Source of the DNA: Variovorax sp. EL159
GTDB lineage: Bacteria > Pseudomonadota > Gammaproteobacteria > Burkholderiales > Burkholderiaceae_C
Length of the DNA stretch: 64,000 nucleotides
Direction of reading: 5' to 3'
Assembly (NCBI RefSeq): GCF_900100965.1
Contig: NZ_FMUJ01000006.1
Coordinates: 248,001-312,000 of the forward strand
The notes under the pieces were generated by a model. It was not told the DNA's origin and did no database searches. It was given only the letters and a program-made list of their open reading frames with translations. The first letter of the stretch is position 1, and each line of letters opens with the position of its first letter. Both the position numbers and the translations under genes were made by a program. Shown here piece after piece: positions 34,528 through 46,339 of the stretch.

Positions 34528-36063
34528 ATGACCATCACCGTGACACGCCAGGATGCCCGCTACAACACCTTGAAAAAGGGCTTCAACCTGCGATGGCCTG
34601 CGACGGAATCGGATGCGGCTTCGCGCATCGAGTTGGCCGAAAGCGCCGGCGATGCCGCCACCGCGTTGCAGCGCATCGTCGATGCGGGCCTTCGGCCCAC
34701 GCTGCGCAGCGGCGGCCATTGCTATGAAGACTTCGTCTCGAACAACCCCGACGGCGCGATCCTCGACCTGAGCCTGCTCACCCAGGCCAGCGCCGATACC
34801 GCCAGGACCGACGGGCGCTTCCGCATCGGCCCCGGCATGCAGAACTGGAACGAATACCTCGAGCTGTACAAGCGCAGCAACGTCACGCTGCCCGGCGGCT
34901 CCTGCTACTCGGTGGGCGCGGGCGGACACATCTGCGGCGGCGGCTACGGCCTCTTGTCGCGCCTGCAGGGCCTGACGGTCGACTGGCTCTCCGCGGTGGA
35001 CATCCTGACAGTCGACAGCCGCGGCAAGGTCGTGCCGCGCACCGTGGACGCGAGCCACGAGCCCGAGCTGTTTCGCGCCTGCCGCGGCGCGGGTGGCGGC
35101 AACTTCGGCGCGATCACCAGCTATGTGTTCGACACCTTGCCGCAGGCGCCACGCGAAGTGGCGCTTGCGGTGGTCGCATTCGACTGGGCCACCATGACGC
35201 CCGAGCGCTTCACCGCATTGCTCACCACCTATGGCGAGTACTGGGCAACGCGCGGCAAGTCACCGGACACCTGGGGCATGTTCTCGCTGCTCAAGCTCAC
35301 GCACCGCTCGTCGGGCCAGATCGTGATGCTCACGCAGTTCTGCAACCCCGACGGCACCTGCAACGACCTGACGGTGCTCAACGAATTCCTCGACCGCTTC
35401 AAGGCCTGCGCGCCGGTGCCTGCCAAGGGCCGCGCGCCCGGCGTGGGCCCGGCCCCGCAGCGCGATGCGGGGCAGTTGCTGTGCTCCAAGCCGCACACCG
35501 TGACGCGCTACGACTGGCTCACGGCCACGCAGTACCTGAACGGCTCGGGCGACAACCAGCGCGGCAAGTACAAGTCGTCCTACATGAAGCAGAACTTCAG
35601 CGCCCGCGAGGCGCAGCGCATCTACACGCACCTGACGCGCGTCATGCCCGGTGTCGATCTGAGCCAGTCGCTGGTGCAGGTGGACTCGTATGGCGGCGCC
35701 ATCAACAAGCCCGAGCGCATCAACGACACGGCGGTGCCGCAGCGCGCGTCGATCATGAAGCTGCAGTACCAGACCTACTGGCGCAGCGCCGCCGACGATG
35801 CCGGCCACCTGCGCTGGATCAGCGACTTCTACCGCGACGTGTACGGCACGCCCGATGTGCCCGAGCGCTACGCCGGCACGCCCTACCCCGGCGAGCGCTA
35901 CGAAGGCTGCTACATCAACTACCCCGACAACGACATGCTGGCCTACCCGTTCTGGTCGCAGCTCTACTACGGAGACCGGGGGCTCTATGGCTTCCTGCAG
36001 AAAGTGAAGCGCCGGTACGACCCGAACAACATCTTTCACCACGCCATGTCGGTGCGGCCCTGA
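34528..36063 (+). CDS. FAD-dependent oxidase, berberine-bridge type, bicovalent flavin
   Basis: A 511-residue flavoenzyme of the FAD_binding_4/BBE family. Both covalent FAD anchors appear present: histidine in LRSGGHCYED (about residue 70) and cysteine in GGHICGGGYGLLSR (about 135). The C-terminal BBE motif reads RYDPNNIFHH. Bicovalent members such as glucooligosaccharide and chitooligosaccharide oxidases oxidise sugars at C1 to lactones, and a lactonase gene follows 22 bp downstream, which fits that reaction. No Sec or Tat signal is visible, so it appears cytoplasmic unless the start is further upstream. Sugar substrate is inferred from context. Confidence 0.85.
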   Translation: MTITVTRQDARYNTLKKGFNLRWPATESDAASRIELAESAGDAATALQRIVDAGLRPTLRSGGHCYEDFVSNNPDGAILDLSLLTQASADTARTDGRFRIGPGMQNWNEYLELYKRSNVTLPGGSCYSVGAGGHICGGGYGLLSRLQGLTVDWLSAVDILTVDSRGKVVPRTVDASHEPELFRACRGAGGGNFGAITSYVFDTLPQAPREVALAVVAFDWATMTPERFTALLTTYGEYWATRGKSPDTWGMFSLLKLTHRSSGQIVMLTQFCNPDGTCNDLTVLNEFLDRFKACAPVPAKGRAPGVGPAPQRDAGQLLCSKPHTVTRYDWLTATQYLNGSGDNQRGKYKSSYMKQNFSAREAQRIYTHLTRVMPGVDLSQSLVQVDSYGGAINKPERINDTAVPQRASIMKLQYQTYWRSAADDAGHLRWISDFYRDVYGTPDVPERYAGTPYPGERYEGCYINYPDNDMLAYPFWSQLYYGDRGLYGFLQKVKRRYDPNNIFHHAMSVRP

Positions 36064-36085
36064 GCCAGAGGACGAGAGGAACCCC

Positions 36086-37348
36086 ATGACCCACAACGCC
36101 AGCAACCCCGGCAAGAATCGCCGCACCGTCATGCAGTGGATCGGCGGCGCATCCGCCCTTGGCGCATTGACGCCGTTGGTTCCCGCCGGTGCGCAGACAC
36201 CCGACGCCGCAAGCCGCAACAGCCCGGCCGCAACGCATGCGCTGCCCCCGCGCTTTGCCTACGTCGGCACCTACACCAGCGATGCGCCGGGCGGCACGGC
36301 CGGCGGACCGGCATCGAAGGGCATCTACGTGCTCGCCGTCAACGACGGCGGCTGGACGCAAGTGCAAACGGTCGCAAGCGCGAACCCTTCGTTTCTTGCC
36401 GTGCACCCCAGCCAGCGCTTCCTGTACGCGATCAACGAGATCGACACCTACCAGGGCCTGCCCACCGGCACGGCCGAGGCCTATGCCATCGACGAGCGCA
36501 GTGGCCGCCTGACCTTGCTCAACCGCCAGCCGCTGTCGCTGTCGGGCGTGATCCCGGCGCACCTGGCCGTATCGCCTGATGGCCGCGCGCTGGCCGTGGC
36601 CCTGTATGGCGGCGGTGCCTACAACGTGCTGCCGATCGATGCGGACGGCAAGGTCGGCAAGGTCTCTGGCATCGAGAAAGAAACCGGCTCCGGCCCCGAT
36701 GCCGAGCGCCAGGAGTCGCCGCATCCGCACATGGTGCTGTTCGATGCCTCGGGCCAGCGCGTGCTTGGCACCGATCTCGGCAGCGACCGCATCAATGCCT
36801 TCACGCTCGCCGACGGCAAGCTCGCCTTGCTCGGCCGCACGGCCACGCAGCCCGGCGGCGGCCCGCGCCACCTTGCGCTGCACCCTTCGCAACGCTTCCT
36901 GTACCTCGTGAGTGAACTCGACGCCACGGTCGCCTGCTTCGGCTACGACGCGGCAAGCGGCAAGGTCGGAGAGCAACGCCAGCGCATCGCGACCGTGCCC
37001 GATGGCTTCAGCGGCCAGAAGAACGCGGCGGCGCTGGTCATGCACCCCTCGGGCCAATTCCTCTACGCCAGCAACCGCCGGTTGAAATCGGACCACCCGA
37101 TGGCCGACAGCGTTGCCGCCTTCCGCGTCGATGCGAACAGCGGCACGCTGACACCGCTGCAGCACTGGAACGAGGGCCTGCGCTTTCCGCGCGCACTGGC
37201 GATGGCGCCCGGTGGCAGCCACCTCTACGCGCTCAGCCAGAAAGGCGACACCATCCTGCGCCTGCGCATCGACCCCGCGAACGGCAAGCTCGACCAGCCG
37301 GTGCAGGTCGCGCAAGTGCCGACACCGGTGTGCCTGGTGTTTGCCTGA
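36086..37348 (+). CDS. Tat-exported lactonase (7-bladed propeller, Pgl/YbhE family)
   Basis: A 420-residue protein: twin-arginine signal NRRTVMQWIGGASALGALTP, then the lactonase beta-propeller beginning FAYVGTYTSD, with SPHPHMVLFD and GTDLGSDRINAF, the conserved histidine and Asp/Arg positions. Family members hydrolyse 6-phosphogluconolactone and other sugar lactones. Gene order with the oxidase suggests that it opens the lactone the oxidase makes; but the lactonase is exported and the oxidase has no visible signal, which needs explaining. It is paralogous to the lactonase at 45062-46321. Confidence 0.85.
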   Translation: MTHNASNPGKNRRTVMQWIGGASALGALTPLVPAGAQTPDAASRNSPAATHALPPRFAYVGTYTSDAPGGTAGGPASKGIYVLAVNDGGWTQVQTVASANPSFLAVHPSQRFLYAINEIDTYQGLPTGTAEAYAIDERSGRLTLLNRQPLSLSGVIPAHLAVSPDGRALAVALYGGGAYNVLPIDADGKVGKVSGIEKETGSGPDAERQESPHPHMVLFDASGQRVLGTDLGSDRINAFTLADGKLALLGRTATQPGGGPRHLALHPSQRFLYLVSELDATVACFGYDAASGKVGEQRQRIATVPDGFSGQKNAAALVMHPSGQFLYASNRRLKSDHPMADSVAAFRVDANSGTLTPLQHWNEGLRFPRALAMAPGGSHLYALSQKGDTILRLRIDPANGKLDQPVQVAQVPTPVCLVFA

Positions 37349-37365
37349 TGCGCAGCAGGGCTTAG

Positions 37366-38838
37366 CTAGCTCCCGCGCGTGAGCATCCGCCCTGCGCGCG
37401 CAAGCACGCGGGCTTCGCCCTCGCCGCCGCGATAGGCCAGCACGCCGTTCACGAACACGTGCTCCACGCCCAGGCTCACGCCGTGCGGCTTGTCGTAGGT
37501 GGCGGTGTCGGCGATGGTCTCGGGGTCGAACACCACCACGTCGGCCATGCTGCCCGCGCGCAGCAGGCCACGGTCGGCGATGCGCAGGTTGCGCGCGGTC
37601 ATGCCGGTCATCTTGTACACCGCCTGCTCCAGCGTGAACAGCTTGCGCTGGCGCCAGTAGCGCGCAAACACGCGCGGGAACGCGCCCCACAGGCGCGGAT
37701 GCGGATGGCGGTCGTGCGGCAGGCCGTCGCTGCCGATCATGGTGAAGGGGTGCGCAATGACGCGCTCCACGTCTTCTTCCTGCATCTGGAAGTAGCAGGC
37801 GCCGCCGGGCTTCAGGCGCAGGCAGGCCTCTTGCTCGGTGGTGCCCCACTCGCGCGCGATGTCGGAGATCAGGCGGCCCGTCATCTCGGGGTGCGGGTCG
37901 GACCAGGTCAGCAGCACGTCGATGACGCCATCGACCAGGTCTTCGCGCAGCACGGTGGAGCCGGCCACGTAGGGGTACACGTCCATCGCGATCTTCTGGC
38001 GCCTGGCCAGGGCTTCGATGAGCGGCAGCGTTTCCTTGGTGCGGCCCCAGTTGGCGGGGCCGGCGCACTTGTGGTGCGAGATGACGAGCGGCACGCCGGC
38101 GTTGAAGGCCGAGTCGCCCGCTTCGTGCAGCGCCTCGATGATCTGTTGCATCTCGCTGCGCAGATGGGTCGCGTACACGCCGCCGTGCCGCGCCACGACG
38201 CGTGCGAGCGCCGTCACTTCTTCGGCCGGTGCGGCAAAGGCTTCTTCATAGAACAGGCCCGAGGACATGCCATGCGCGCCATCGGCCATGCAGCTGTCGA
38301 GCAGCGCTTCCATGCGCGCCAGTTCATCGCCGCTCGCCGGCCGTTCGAGCGCTTCCATGGTCGCGAAGCGCAGCGTGGTGTGGCCGACCAGCGCAGCCAC
38401 ATTCAACGCCGGCTGCGTCGCATCGACGGCCGCGCGGTACTCGGCCATGGTCGCGTGTTTGAACGATTCCGCGCCCAACAGCGTGAGCGGCGGCTTCGAC
38501 TGCGGCGTGCGGTACGGCGCCAGCGAGATGCCGCAGTTGCCCGTCACCACGGTGGTGATGCCCTGCGACACCTTGGGCAGGCACAGCGGGTCGCGCAGCA
38601 CGATCGCGTCGTCGTGCGTGTGCGCGTCGATGAAACCGGGCGCGATCACCTTGGCACGGCAATCGACAACCTCGACGTCGGCCAGCGCGAGCCCTTCGGG
38701 CAATCGCGCGCGCAGGCCTTCGCCCAGCGCCAGGATGCGGTCGCCCTGCAGCAGCACGTCGCCGGGCCACGAGGGTCCGCCCGAACCGTCGACCACGAGG
38801 CCGGCTTCGAGCAGGATGGCTTTGTTGGGGTCGCTCAC
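37366..38838 (-). CDS. D-aminoacylase / N-acyl-D-amino-acid deacylase family amidohydrolase
   Basis: A 490-residue metal-dependent amidohydrolase. Motifs are VIAPGFIDAHTHDD, VVTGNCGISL, ATHLRSE, VISHHKCAG and GSDGLPHDRHPHPR, the metal-ligand set and loop of D-aminoacylases. These enzymes release D-amino acids from N-acyl-D-amino acids; some relatives are dihydroorotase-like or act on N-acyl-D-glutamate. It is the last gene of the minus-strand operon, overlapping the RpiR-type regulator by 4 bp. Together with the PLP deaminase and the peptide importer it points to use of N-acylated or D-amino-acid-containing peptides. Confidence 0.9.
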   Translation of the reverse strand: MSDPNKAILLEAGLVVDGSGGPSWPGDVLLQGDRILALGEGLRARLPEGLALADVEVVDCRAKVIAPGFIDAHTHDDAIVLRDPLCLPKVSQGITTVVTGNCGISLAPYRTPQSKPPLTLLGAESFKHATMAEYRAAVDATQPALNVAALVGHTTLRFATMEALERPASGDELARMEALLDSCMADGAHGMSSGLFYEEAFAAPAEEVTALARVVARHGGVYATHLRSEMQQIIEALHEAGDSAFNAGVPLVISHHKCAGPANWGRTKETLPLIEALARRQKIAMDVYPYVAGSTVLREDLVDGVIDVLLTWSDPHPEMTGRLISDIAREWGTTEQEACLRLKPGGACYFQMQEEDVERVIAHPFTMIGSDGLPHDRHPHPRLWGAFPRVFARYWRQRKLFTLEQAVYKMTGMTARNLRIADRGLLRAGSMADVVVFDPETIADTATYDKPHGVSLGVEHVFVNGVLAYRGGEGEARVLARAGRMLTRGS

Positions 38839-39746
38839 GATGCGCGTCCTCCTTCGTTGATGCCGCCGCCGTCCCAGCTTTGCAGCGGATGCGTGGTGGC
38901 ATCGATGCCGTGGCGCTGGAAGGCTTCGCGTGCGCGCTGCAGGCGCTGCACCGCGGGCTCGCCGCGGCGCTGGGCCACCAGCACGGTCAGGATTTCAATG
39001 GCGGTGAGGTGCGTCAAATAGGCATCGATGCCCACGTGCATCACCGCGTCGTCGGGCACCGAGAGGCCCAACAGAAAGTCGGCCTTGGCCGCGAGCGCCG
39101 TGCCGGGCCGCGTGAGCGCGACCACCTTGGCGCCCTGCCCGCGCGCGATGTCCACCGCGTCGAGCAGCGAGGGCATGCCGCCCACGTGCGAGATGGCGAT
39201 CACCACGCCGCCGGGCCGCTGCGCTGCGCCGGCCACCTGCTGCAGGTGGTAGTCGGCCCAGGCGTTGGCCGAGATGCCGAGGCGGAACAGGCGCGCCTGC
39301 AGGTCGTTGGCCATGAACCACGAGGTCGCGCCCGCGCCGTACAGGTCCACGTGCGGCGCGGCGGCAATGGCCGCCACGGCGCCGTCGAGCACCTGCATGT
39401 CGAGCTGGCCGCGCACGCCCGAGACCGAGGCGGCCGCGCTACGCGCGATCTTGCTGACCACTTCGTCGGCCGCGTCCTCGATGTTGACGCGGCGGTGCAG
39501 GGGCGAACCGCCCAGCGCCAGTTCCTGCGCGAGTGCGAGCTTGAACTCGCGCAGCCCGGCAAAGCCGAGGTCGCGGCAGGTGCGCATGATGGTCGGCACC
39601 GAGCTGCGCGAACGCTCGGCCAGTTGCTCGAAGCTTTCTTCGAGCACGCGGTCCGGGTCTTCGAGGATCAGGTCGAGAATCGCGCGCCGCGTCGCCGGGG
39701 CGCCGCTGCGGGTTTCCGCGATTTTCTGAAGCAGTGAAGGAGTCAT
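38835..39746 (-). CDS. MurR/RpiR-family transcriptional regulator
   Basis: A 303-residue regulator with an N-terminal HTH of the RpiR type (RSSVPTIMRTCRDLGFAGLREFKLALAQEL) and a C-terminal SIS domain (DLYGAGATSWFMANDLQARLFRLG, VVIAISHVGG). SIS domains normally sense phosphosugars or amino-sugar phosphates, which is of interest in an operon otherwise about peptides and D-amino acids. The ATG at 39746 begins MTPSLLQKI; a longer frame upstream is not family-like. It overlaps the acylase gene by 4 bp and follows the deaminase by 11 bp. Likely controls this operon. Confidence 0.9.
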   Translation of the reverse strand: MTPSLLQKIAETRSGAPATRRAILDLILEDPDRVLEESFEQLAERSRSSVPTIMRTCRDLGFAGLREFKLALAQELALGGSPLHRRVNIEDAADEVVSKIARSAAASVSGVRGQLDMQVLDGAVAAIAAAPHVDLYGAGATSWFMANDLQARLFRLGISANAWADYHLQQVAGAAQRPGGVVIAISHVGGMPSLLDAVDIARGQGAKVVALTRPGTALAAKADFLLGLSVPDDAVMHVGIDAYLTHLTAIEILTVLVAQRRGEPAVQRLQRAREAFQRHGIDATTHPLQSWDGGGINEGGRAS

Positions 39747-39757
39747 CGGGTCCGGGT

Positions 39758-41067
39758 TCAGAAGTGCATGGCGACGGCGTCGCTCACGCGGTAATCCTGT
39801 TCGACCACAGGCATCCAGTGCCATTTGTCGAAGGTGGTGCAGGGGTGCGAAATGCCGAGGCCGACGCGGTCGCCCACGGCCGGGGCCTGCGCCTCTTCGG
39901 CGGCATCCCAGCGCAGGTAGGCGTGCTGGTCGTTCAGCGCGGTGATCTTCCAGCCGGCGGGCACGGCCTGCGCTTGCAGCGCGCCGCGTGCCGCGCGTGC
40001 GATGGGCACGGGCATCGACAGGTCGAAGGAGATGTCGCGCTTGCCCACGGCAAGAATCGCCAGGCCGGGTTCGGGCCGCGATTGCACGGTGGCCCAGACT
40101 TCCATGGCCGGTGTCAGGCCCTCGCCGCAGCCGCAGCCCAGGCGCTCGTCCACCGCGTTCACCATGCGCTTGTAGAAGCCGTGGTCGTGCGTGACGTAGC
40201 AGCCCGAGCGCAGCAGGCCGCGCACCGGCGCACCCAATGCAGGCTTCAAGCGCCCGGCCACGAGGTCGAAGATGGCCGAGCCGCCGGCCGAGACCAGCAC
40301 CTCGTCGGTCTCGAACAGCTTGTTCGTGTCGCAGTGGCGCGCCACGGCTTCCACGCGGTCCATCAGCGTGTTGGCGTAGGCCGTGTCGGGTTCGCTGGCA
40401 CCGGTGGCGCCCTGCCCTTCGTAGGTCTCGATGCCCACGAGCTTGACCGCGTCGCTGGCGCGCAGGCGGGTCGCGAGCGCGATGGCTTCCTCATGCGTGC
40501 GGCAGCCGGTGCGGCCGCCATCGACACCGATCTCGATCATCACGTCGAAGGGCACGCTGGCGGGCTCACGCTTCGTCCAGTCTTCGATCAGCGCCAGTTG
40601 CGCGAGCGAATCGACCAGGAACACGATGCGCAGGTCGGCATGCGCGCGCAGCAGCATCTGGATGCCGGCCAGGTCTTCGTCGCTCACCACCTGGTTGGCG
40701 ATGAGCGCGCGGCGCGCACCGGCGGCCACGCCCACGGCCAGTTGCGTGACGGTGGCGAAGGTCAGGCCCCAGGCGCCCGCGTCGAGTTGGCGTTTGAAGA
40801 GTTGCGGCGACATCGTCGTCTTGCCGTGCGGTGCGAGGTCGATGCCCCATTCGCGCACACGTGCCTGCATCCACGCCAGGTTGTGTTCGAGCGCCTCGCG
40901 CTTGAGCATGGCCAGCGGCAGCGGCAGGTCGCCGGCCAGCACGTTCCAGCCTGCCTGGCCGATCTCGCTGCGGCGGCGTGGCGGCTGAGTGCGCGGGTAG
41001 CCCTTGAAGTTGCTGCCCAGCAGCGGGTCCTGGAAGTCCTTGGCGGCGGCGTCGGTGGTGGTCATGG

Positions 41068-41071
<4 letters not shown>
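39758..41071 (-). CDS. PLP-dependent D-serine deaminase-like / D-threonine aldolase-like protein (amino acid deaminase)
   Basis: A 437-residue protein with the alanine-racemase-like barrel: PLP lysine in DLAPHGKTTMSPQLF, YEGQGATG, LVSAGGSAIF and C-terminal SHPCTTFDKWH with the metal-binding His-x-Cys of eukaryotic-type D-serine dehydratases. Such enzymes deaminate D-amino acids, producing enamine intermediates. It overlaps the upstream ATPase gene (ATGA). The RidA gene at the other end of the operon would clear the enamine or imine product, which fits the pairing. Confidence 0.85.
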
Positions 41072-42045
<974 letters not shown>

Positions 42046-42080
42046 CGTGGGCTATTGGGTCGTGGGCTTTTGGGGTTTGG

Positions 42081-42206
42081 CTCCCTCCCCTTCCGGGGGA
42101 GGGTTGGGGTGGGGGCACGACGGCACTTGATGAAGCACTGCGCCGAACGAACGCCGCCTGCCCCCATCCCGGCCTTCCCCCGGGAGGGGAAGGAGCAAGA
42201 CGGGAG
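42081..42206. repeat. Intergenic palindromic repeat, copy 1
   Basis: Two G/C-homopolymer-rich arms form a long inverted repeat: the left arm (42081-42116) ends GGGTTGGGGTGGGGGC and the right arm (42160-42206) begins GCCCCCATCCC and ends GAGCAAGACGGGAGC. The arms are imperfect complements and each also contains its own short hairpin. The same structure, with near-identical arms, fills 49998-50118. It lies between two ATPase genes of one operon, where the RNA hairpin may affect expression of the downstream genes. Confidence 0.8.
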
Positions 42207-42217
42207 CGATGCGCGGG

Positions 42218-43257
<1,040 letters not shown>

Positions 43258-43261
<4 letters not shown>

Positions 43262-44097
43262 GAGGTCTTCTTGAGCTTGGGGTCCAACAGGTCGCGCACG
43301 CCGTCACCCAGCAGTTGCAGCGACAGTGCCGTGAAGATGATCGCGAGCCCCGGGAACAGCACCACCCAGAAAGCCTGGTGCGCGTACTGCTGGCTGCCCG
43401 CGACCATGGTGCCCCAGGTCGGGATCTCGGGCGGCACGCCGACGCCGAGGAACGACAGGCCCGCTTCGGCCAGGATGGCGTAAGCGAAGATGAACGACAC
43501 CTGCACGAGGATCGGCGACATCAGGTTCGGCAATATGTGCCGCCACAGGATGCGCGAGGTGCGCACGCCCAGTGCGCGCACCGCTTCCACGAACAGCAGT
43601 TCGCGCACCACCAGCGTCGAGGCCCGCACCACCCGCGCCACGCGCGGCGTGTAGACCAGCACCAGCGCCAGCACGGTGTTGACCAGCGAGGGCCCGAGGA
43701 TGGCCACCAGCGCGATGGCCAGCAGGATGTCGGGGAAGGACATCATCGCGTCGACCACGCGCATCAGCGGCGTGTCGAGCCGGCGGAAGAAGCCGGCCAT
43801 CAGGCCCAGCACGGTGCCGGCGATGACCGAGCCCAATGCGGTGAGCGCGGCAATCGCCAGCGAGTAGCGCGCGCCGTGCACGATGCGCGAGTACATGTCG
43901 CGCCCGAGTTCGTCGGTGCCCAGCAGGTGCTCGGCGCTCGGCGCCTTCAGGCGTTGCAGCACGGCCGTGTCGTTGGGGTCGGCCGAAGCGAACAGCGGCG
44001 CGCCGATCGCCAGGATGGCGATGACCAGCAGCACCAGCGCGGAGACCATCACGATGCGACGGTGCATCAGCTGGCGGAGCATTCTTGGCATTTGCAT
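43258..44097 (-). CDS. Peptide ABC transporter permease, DppC/OppC-like
   Basis: A 279-residue permease. HLLGTDELGRDMYSRIVHGARYSLAI and the coupling loop EAVRALGVRTSRILWRHILPNLMSPILV are DppC signatures. GAAGAGA precedes the ATG at 44097. It forms the membrane channel with the DppB-like protein encoded just upstream (11 bp). Confidence 0.92.
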
Positions 44098-44108
44098 GGT
44101 GTTTCTCT

Positions 44109-45062
44109 TCAGACCTTCACGCGCGGGTCGACCACCGCGTACAGCAGGTCGATGGAGAAATTGATCAGCACGTAGATCGCCGCGATCACCAGCAGCGCGC
44201 CCTGAATGACGGGGTAGTCGCGGCGCAGCACCGCGCTCACCACGAGGTTGCCCACGCCGGGCAGGCCGAACACGGTCTCGGTGATGACGGCGCCGCCGAT
44301 CATCAGCGCGACCGTGAGGCCGATCACCGTGACGATGGGCACCAGCGCATTGCGCAGCGCGTGCTTCAGCACGACGACGCTTTCGCTCAGGCCCTTGGAG
44401 CGTGCGGTGCGCACGTAGTCTTCGCCCAGCACGTCGAGCATCGAGGCGCGCGTGAAGCGGATGATGAGCGCCGAGTTCAAGAGCCCCAGCACCGCAGCCG
44501 GCAGCACCAGCGAATGCAGCCGCTCGGCCAGTGCCGCATCGGGCGCGCCGTAGCCCGAGACCGGGAACCAGCCGAAGGACACGGCAAAGATCTGGATGAG
44601 CACGATGCCGAGCCAGAAGCTCGGAATGCTGGCGCCCAGCATCGCGATGCCGGTGAAGAGCTGGTCGACCACGCGCCCGCGGAACACGGCCGAGACGATG
44701 CCGCAAGGCACGCCGATCAGCGCCGCGATGGCCACGGCCATCAGCGCGAGCAGCGTGGTGGGCTCGGCGCGCTCCCACAGTGCCTGCGTCACAGGCCGCT
44801 GCAGAAAGATCGAGGTGCCCAGGTTGCCCTGCAGCACTTCGCGCAGCCAGTAGCCGAACTGCACGGGCAATGGTTTGTCGAGGCCGTATTCCTTCTGCAC
44901 GCGGGCGATGTCGGCGGCGGTGGCCTGGTCGCCCAGCAGCACCGAGACCGGATCGCCCGAGGCCGCGCGCGTGAGCACGAAGACGAGCACCGCCACGATG
45001 GCGAGCACGACGAGCATGCCGCCGGCCCGCGAGGCGATGTAGCGAAGCAAAGACTTTTTCAT
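44109..45062 (-). CDS. Peptide ABC transporter permease, DppB/OppB-like
   Basis: A 317-residue permease starting MKKSLLRYIASRAGGMLVVL, with DDxAxxx-type periplasmic loop LGDQATAADIARVQKEYGLDKPLPVQFGYWL and the coupling loop DYVRTARSKGLSESVVVLKHALRNAL. Its ATG overlaps the stop of the upstream lactonase gene by one base (TGATG), so the lactonase and importer are translationally coupled. Confidence 0.92.
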   Translation of the reverse strand: MKKSLLRYIASRAGGMLVVLAIVAVLVFVLTRAASGDPVSVLLGDQATAADIARVQKEYGLDKPLPVQFGYWLREVLQGNLGTSIFLQRPVTQALWERAEPTTLLALMAVAIAALIGVPCGIVSAVFRGRVVDQLFTGIAMLGASIPSFWLGIVLIQIFAVSFGWFPVSGYGAPDAALAERLHSLVLPAAVLGLLNSALIIRFTRASMLDVLGEDYVRTARSKGLSESVVVLKHALRNALVPIVTVIGLTVALMIGGAVITETVFGLPGVGNLVVSAVLRRDYPVIQGALLVIAAIYVLINFSIDLLYAVVDPRVKV

Positions 45063-46321
45063 CACGCCGAAAACTCGATGGCCGCCGCGCTGCCCACCGC
45101 CACGTACTGGCCGGTGAACTTCACGTCGCCGCCCTGCACGCGGAAGACCGTCACGTTGTCGCCCTGCTTGTTGTGGCACACGTAGAGGAAGCGGCCGCTC
45201 GGGTCGAGCGTGCAGCTGCGCGGGTAGTTGCCGCGCGTCCATTCCTCACGCACCAGCGTGGGCGCGCCGGTGCGCGCATTGATCCTGAAGAGCGAGATCG
45301 AATCGTGCAGGCGGTTGAGCGACACGAAGTGCTGGCCGTCGGGCAGCATGCGGATGCCCGATGCGTAGCTGGTGCCTTTGAAGCCCTTCGGCAGCGCCGA
45401 GGTTTCGCTCACGAGCGTGAGCACGCCGGTGGCGTTGTCATAGCGCATGAAGGCGATGGTCGAGGCCTCTTCATTCACCAGGTAGAACCACTTGCCGTTC
45501 GGATGAAAGATGAAATGGCGCGCGCCCGAACTCTCGGACACGGCCACGGTGCTCGGCTGACTCAGCACGCCGGTGATGCGGTCGAAGCGGTACGAGATGA
45601 CGCGGTCGAGCCCCAGGTCGGCTACCAGAACGAAGTTGCCCTTCGGGTCGGCATGCACCATGTGGGCGTGCGGGCCGTCGTGGTCGCTGGTGGCGAAACC
45701 TTCGTGCGAGCGCGCGGCTTCAGGCACCACGTCGGCGCCGGGCTTGCACGGCGTGGATGCGCCGCAGGCCTCGACGTCCTTGTAGACGACGGCGGGAACG
45801 CTGGCGTCGGGCGTGCCGTCGGCGCGCAGGGCAATCACGCTGACGTCGCCGCTCGCGTAGTTGGCGGTAAAGAGAAAGCGCCCATCAGGGTGCACGCTGA
45901 TGTAGGCCGGGTCCTTGCCGCCGCAGGGCGTTTCCGACACGAACGACAGCGCGCCGTTCGCGCCGATGCGAAAGGCCGAGACCGAGCCGGCCTCGAACTC
46001 GTTCGCCGCATAGAGCATCGGCAGCTTCGGATGGCGCGCGAGCGATGCGGGGTTGCGCAGCTTCGCGCCCTCGCCCGTGCTGGCCACAGCGGGTGGCGCG
46101 CCGGGAATGGGCTTGAGCGCGCCGGTGGCGCTGTCGAGCACGAACTGGTGCACGCCCAGGCCACGCCCGCCGCGCCACGGCTTGCCGCCGTCCGAGTAGG
46201 TGCCCACGTAGGCGTAGACCGGGCCGGACGTTGCGGCCTGGACGGTAGAGGCCGTGAGGCCAAGGGCTCCGAGGCCGGAGGCCAGTGCGCTGGCTTGCAG
46301 AAGTTGGCGACGCGATGGCAT
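45062..46321 (-). CDS. Second lactonase-family protein, Tat-exported, inside the peptide importer operon
   Basis: A 419-residue beta-propeller of the Pgl/YbhE lactonase family with a twin-arginine signal (PSRRQLLQASALASGLGALGL). Landmarks match the first lactonase: YAYVGTYSDGG, GPHAHMVHADPKGNFVLVADLGLDRV. An extra cysteine-containing loop (EACGASTPCKPGAD) is not in the paralogue. It sits between the binding protein gene (18 bp) and the DppB-like gene (1-bp overlap). A lactonase is not a normal part of a peptide importer; it may process the imported ligand in the periplasm. Substrate unknown. Confidence 0.85.
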   Translation of the reverse strand: MPSRRQLLQASALASGLGALGLTASTVQAATSGPVYAYVGTYSDGGKPWRGGRGLGVHQFVLDSATGALKPIPGAPPAVASTGEGAKLRNPASLARHPKLPMLYAANEFEAGSVSAFRIGANGALSFVSETPCGGKDPAYISVHPDGRFLFTANYASGDVSVIALRADGTPDASVPAVVYKDVEACGASTPCKPGADVVPEAARSHEGFATSDHDGPHAHMVHADPKGNFVLVADLGLDRVISYRFDRITGVLSQPSTVAVSESSGARHFIFHPNGKWFYLVNEEASTIAFMRYDNATGVLTLVSETSALPKGFKGTSYASGIRMLPDGQHFVSLNRLHDSISLFRINARTGAPTLVREEWTRGNYPRSCTLDPSGRFLYVCHNKQGDNVTVFRVQGGDVKFTGQYVAVGSAAAIEFSA

Positions 46322-46339
46322 GGCTGTGTTCCCCGTGCC

